Origin: Spartobacteria bacterium
GTDB taxonomy: Bacteria > Verrucomicrobiota > Verrucomicrobiia > Chthoniobacterales > Terrimicrobiaceae
DNA length: 7,445 bases
Reading direction: 5' to 3'
NCBI GenBank assembly: GCA_947487745.1
Contig: CANKXQ010000061.1
Span: 1 to 7,445, forward strand
The notes beneath the pieces were generated by a model that had not been told where the DNA came from, did not search any database, and saw only the letters and a list, made by a program, of their open reading frames with translations. The number at the start of each line of letters is the position of its first letter. Position 1 is the first letter of the stretch. The position numbers were made by a program, and so were the translations under genes. Below, in pieces: positions 5,912 through 7,445 of this stretch.

Positions 5912-5927
5912 AAGCGCGTGACATCAT
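5898..5927 (+). promoter_or_regulatory. Candidate sigma-70-type promoter for accB-accC
   Basis: TTGACC (5898-5903; 5 of 6 to TTGACA) is followed after 18 bases by CATCAT (5922-5927; 4 of 6 to TATAAT). A transcript would start near 5934, leaving about 20 bases before the accB GTG. It lies in the 103-base gap between divergent tonB-like and accB genes. For the opposite direction I find only very weak elements (TTGCCG, 17 bases, TAACCT on the - strand, close to the tonB-like start). Confidence 0.4.
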
Positions 5928-5956
5928 AGCGACTCAGTAAAAAACCTACCTCTACC

Positions 5957-6439
5957 GTGGACATCAAAGAAATTCGCACACTCATCGACCTCATGAAGAA
6001 AAACGGCGTCGCCGTTTTCAAAATGGAGCGGGAAGGCTTCAAAATCACGCTCAAGACAGCCGGAGCCGTTGGCCCCACTCAGTATGTGACCAACCAGCCG
6101 GTTTTCTCGGTCAGCGAACCAGGGGCGCTCCCCGCTATCTCCACAGAAGCTCCTGCTTCGACTCCAGCTCCCGCCGCGCCATCGGCTCCTGCGGCAGCCA
6201 CGGGTGGGATCGAAATCAAATCTCCCATGGTCGGCACTTTTTACTCTGCGCCATCGCCTGATTCGCCGGCATTCCTCACGGTCGGCCAGCAAGTCACCCC
6301 GGACACCGTTATTTGCATCATCGAAGCCATGAAGGTCATGAACGAGGTGAAAGCCGAGGTCTCTGGCGTTGTGACGGAAATCTGCGCCGAAAATGGCAAG
6401 CCCGTGCAATTCGGTCAGACACTCTTCCGCCTCAAGTAA
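5957..6439 (+). CDS. accB: Biotin carboxyl carrier protein of acetyl-CoA carboxylase
   Basis: AccB carries the biotin that AccC carboxylates and that then passes its carboxyl group to acetyl-CoA, making malonyl-CoA for fatty-acid synthesis. The 160-residue protein has the usual three parts: an N-terminal region (1-35, MDIKEIRTLIDLMKKNGV, then FKMEREGFKITL), a Pro/Ala-rich flexible linker (about 60-83), and the biotinyl domain (about 84-160) with EIKSPMVGTFY and the biotinylation motif EAMKVMNE. Biotin attaches to Lys126. The thumb segment YSAPSPDSPAFLTVG is present, as in E. coli AccB. The start is a GTG at 5957; the N-terminus agrees with the family there, and no Shine-Dalgarno is visible. 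accC follows 18 bases after the stop, forming the common accBC pair. Confidence 0.95.
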   Translation: MDIKEIRTLIDLMKKNGVAVFKMEREGFKITLKTAGAVGPTQYVTNQPVFSVSEPGALPAISTEAPASTPAPAAPSAPAAATGGIEIKSPMVGTFYSAPSPDSPAFLTVGQQVTPDTVICIIEAMKVMNEVKAEVSGVVTEICAENGKPVQFGQTLFRLK

Positions 6440-6457
6440 TCCTCCGGCCACCCCGCC

Positions 6458-7445
6458 ATGTTTAAAAAAATCCTGATCGCCAATCGTGGCGAAATCGCCC
6501 TTCGTATTATCCGTGCCTGTAGGGAACTGGGCGTCCAGTCGGTTGCCATTTACTCGGAGCCCGACATCGACAGCCTCCATGTGCAACTCGCCGACGAGGC
6601 CATTTGCATTGGGCCGGCTGTCAGTTCGGAAAGTTACCTTAAAATCGACCGCATCATCAGCGCTGCGGAGATTTGCGATGCCGATGCGATCCACCCTGGC
6701 TATGGATTTTTGGCGGAGAACGCGCACTTCGCCGAAGTTTGCGCCAGTTGCAACATCAAGTTCATCGGTCCAACACCGCAGGCAATCCGCCTCATGGGTG
6801 ACAAAAACTCCGCCCGCGACTGCGCCCGCAAGGCTGGTGTGCCGATCTCGCCTGGTAGCGACGGCACGATCGATACCGAAGCCGAGGCCCTCCGCATCGC
6901 CCGCAAAATTGGTTTTCCAGTAATGATCAAAGCCGTCGCCGGTGGTGGCGGTCGTGGCATGCGCATTGCCAGCAACGAAGGCAGTCTGGTGCAAGGATAC
7001 CACGCCGCCCGCATGGAAGCCGAGAAGGCATTTGGAAACGGTGCGGTTTACATCGAGAAATTTATCGTTAACCCGCACCACATTGAATTTCAGGTCTTTG
7101 GTGACGAGCATGGTCGTGTCGTGCATCTCGGTGAGCGCGACTGCTCACTCCAGCGCCGCAACCAAAAGATCGTCGAAGAGTGTCCCTCGCCGCTGATGTC
7201 TCCCGAGCTTCGCAAAAAAATGGGCGATGCATCGATCAACCTCTGCCAGAGCGTCGGCTACACAAACGCCGGCACCATCGAGTATCTCGTGGACGATGAC
7301 GGGAATTTCTACTTCATGGAAATGAACACCCGCATCCAGGTGGAGCACCCCATCACCGAGGAGGTCTACGGATGCGATCTCGTGAAGCAGCAAATCCAGG
7401 TCGCCGCTGGCGAACACTTGAGTAGCTATGTCGTTGAGGCCCAGC
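6458..7445 (+). CDS. accC: Biotin carboxylase of acetyl-CoA carboxylase, 5' part
   Basis: AccC carboxylates biotin on AccB using ATP and bicarbonate. The first 329 codons plus one base are in the window; the E. coli protein has 449 residues, so about a quarter is missing at the 3' end. Visible regions: the N-terminal biotin carboxylase domain (1-114, [20 protein letters not shown], then [11 protein letters not shown]), and the ATP-grasp domain with Lys116, Lys158, the glycine loop AGGGGRGM (161-168), [10 protein letters not shown] (210-219), [11 protein letters not shown] (227-237), Glu275, Glu288, Asn290 and Arg292 ([11 protein letters not shown], 288-298). All expected ATP, metal and bicarbonate residues in this part are intact. 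The ATG at 6458 gives the conserved N-terminus exactly; no Shine-Dalgarno lies in the 18-base gap. A 2-oxoacid or propionyl-CoA carboxylase subunit is conceivable, but the pairing with accB favours AccC. Confidence 0.95.
   Translation, partial: MFKKILIANRGEIALRIIRACRELGVQSVAIYSEPDIDSLHVQLADEAICIGPAVSSESYLKIDRIISAAEICDADAIHPGYGFLAENAHFAEVCASCNIKFIGPTPQAIRLMGDKNSARDCARKAGVPISPGSDGTIDTEAEALRIARKIGFPVMIKAVAGGGGRGMRIASNEGSLVQGYHAARMEAEKAFGNGAVYIEKFIVNPHHIEFQVFGDEHGRVVHLGERDCSLQRRNQKIVEECPSPLMSPELRKKMGDASINLCQSVGYTNAGTIEYLVDDDGNFYFMEMNTRIQVEHPITEEVYGCDLVKQQIQVAAGEHLSSYVVEAQ

Noticed and set aside
6464..6470. Run of seven A in the accC start region as a frameshift site
   Set aside because: The run is codons AAA AAA A within the conserved N-terminus and is not in phase with a programmed -1 slippery heptamer; the frame continues normally.
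5924..7126. A 400-residue open frame on the - strand opposite accB and accC
   Set aside because: It lies antisense to two certain genes, has a low-complexity, Asp/Gly/Arg/His-rich composition and no recognisable motif. Long antisense frames are expected opposite codon-biased genes.

Overview
The window reads as ordinary chromosomal DNA of a motile, diderm (Gram-negative type) bacterium. A TonB/ExbB/ExbD energy-transduction set implies an outer membrane, and fliD, fliS and a FliT-like gene imply flagella. The TonB-like protein has a C-terminal domain (RYKKQVSDAIGSRWYYYV near residues 225-242, then PPMPPEV) that I associate with Verrucomicrobiota-type energy transducers. Together with the form of the peptide deformylase this makes Verrucomicrobiota my best guess. 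That is inference from memory, not a database result.

Layout. (1) 1-2378, + strand: late flagellar genes. These are the 3' part of fliD (filament cap), an unrecognised 127-residue gene, fliS (flagellin chaperone, TTG start) and a FliT/FlgN-like coiled-coil chaperone gene that overlaps the end of fliS. A near-consensus sigma-28 (FliA) promoter lies directly after fliD and points at the unknown gene. A perfect terminator-like hairpin sits inside the FliT-like reading frame. (2) 2412-3287, + strand: pdxA (vitamin B6 biosynthesis), a compact form. (3) 3284-5853, - strand: an operon read tonB-like > exbB > exbD > def, with a 1-base overlap, a 13-base gap and a 4-base overlap between successive genes. 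def ends tail-to-tail against pdxA, their stop codons overlapping. (4) 5854-5956: a 103-base divergent intergenic region with a candidate promoter and an imperfect palindrome. (5) 5957-7445, + strand: accB and the first 329 codons of accC (biotin carrier and biotin carboxylase of acetyl-CoA carboxylase), cut by the window end.

How the genes work together. FliD caps the growing filament, FliS escorts flagellin, and FliT-type proteins escort FliD, so the flagellar block is functionally coherent. The unknown gene inside it is probably expressed with the filament genes. ExbB and ExbD form a proton channel that energises the TonB-like protein. AccB and AccC carry out the first half-reaction of fatty-acid synthesis. 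PdxA and Def are housekeeping enzymes.

The window holds no tRNA, rRNA, CRISPR array, insertion sequence or phage gene that I can see. The points most worth a second look are the sigma-28 promoter with its unknown gene, and the hairpin inside the FliT-like gene.
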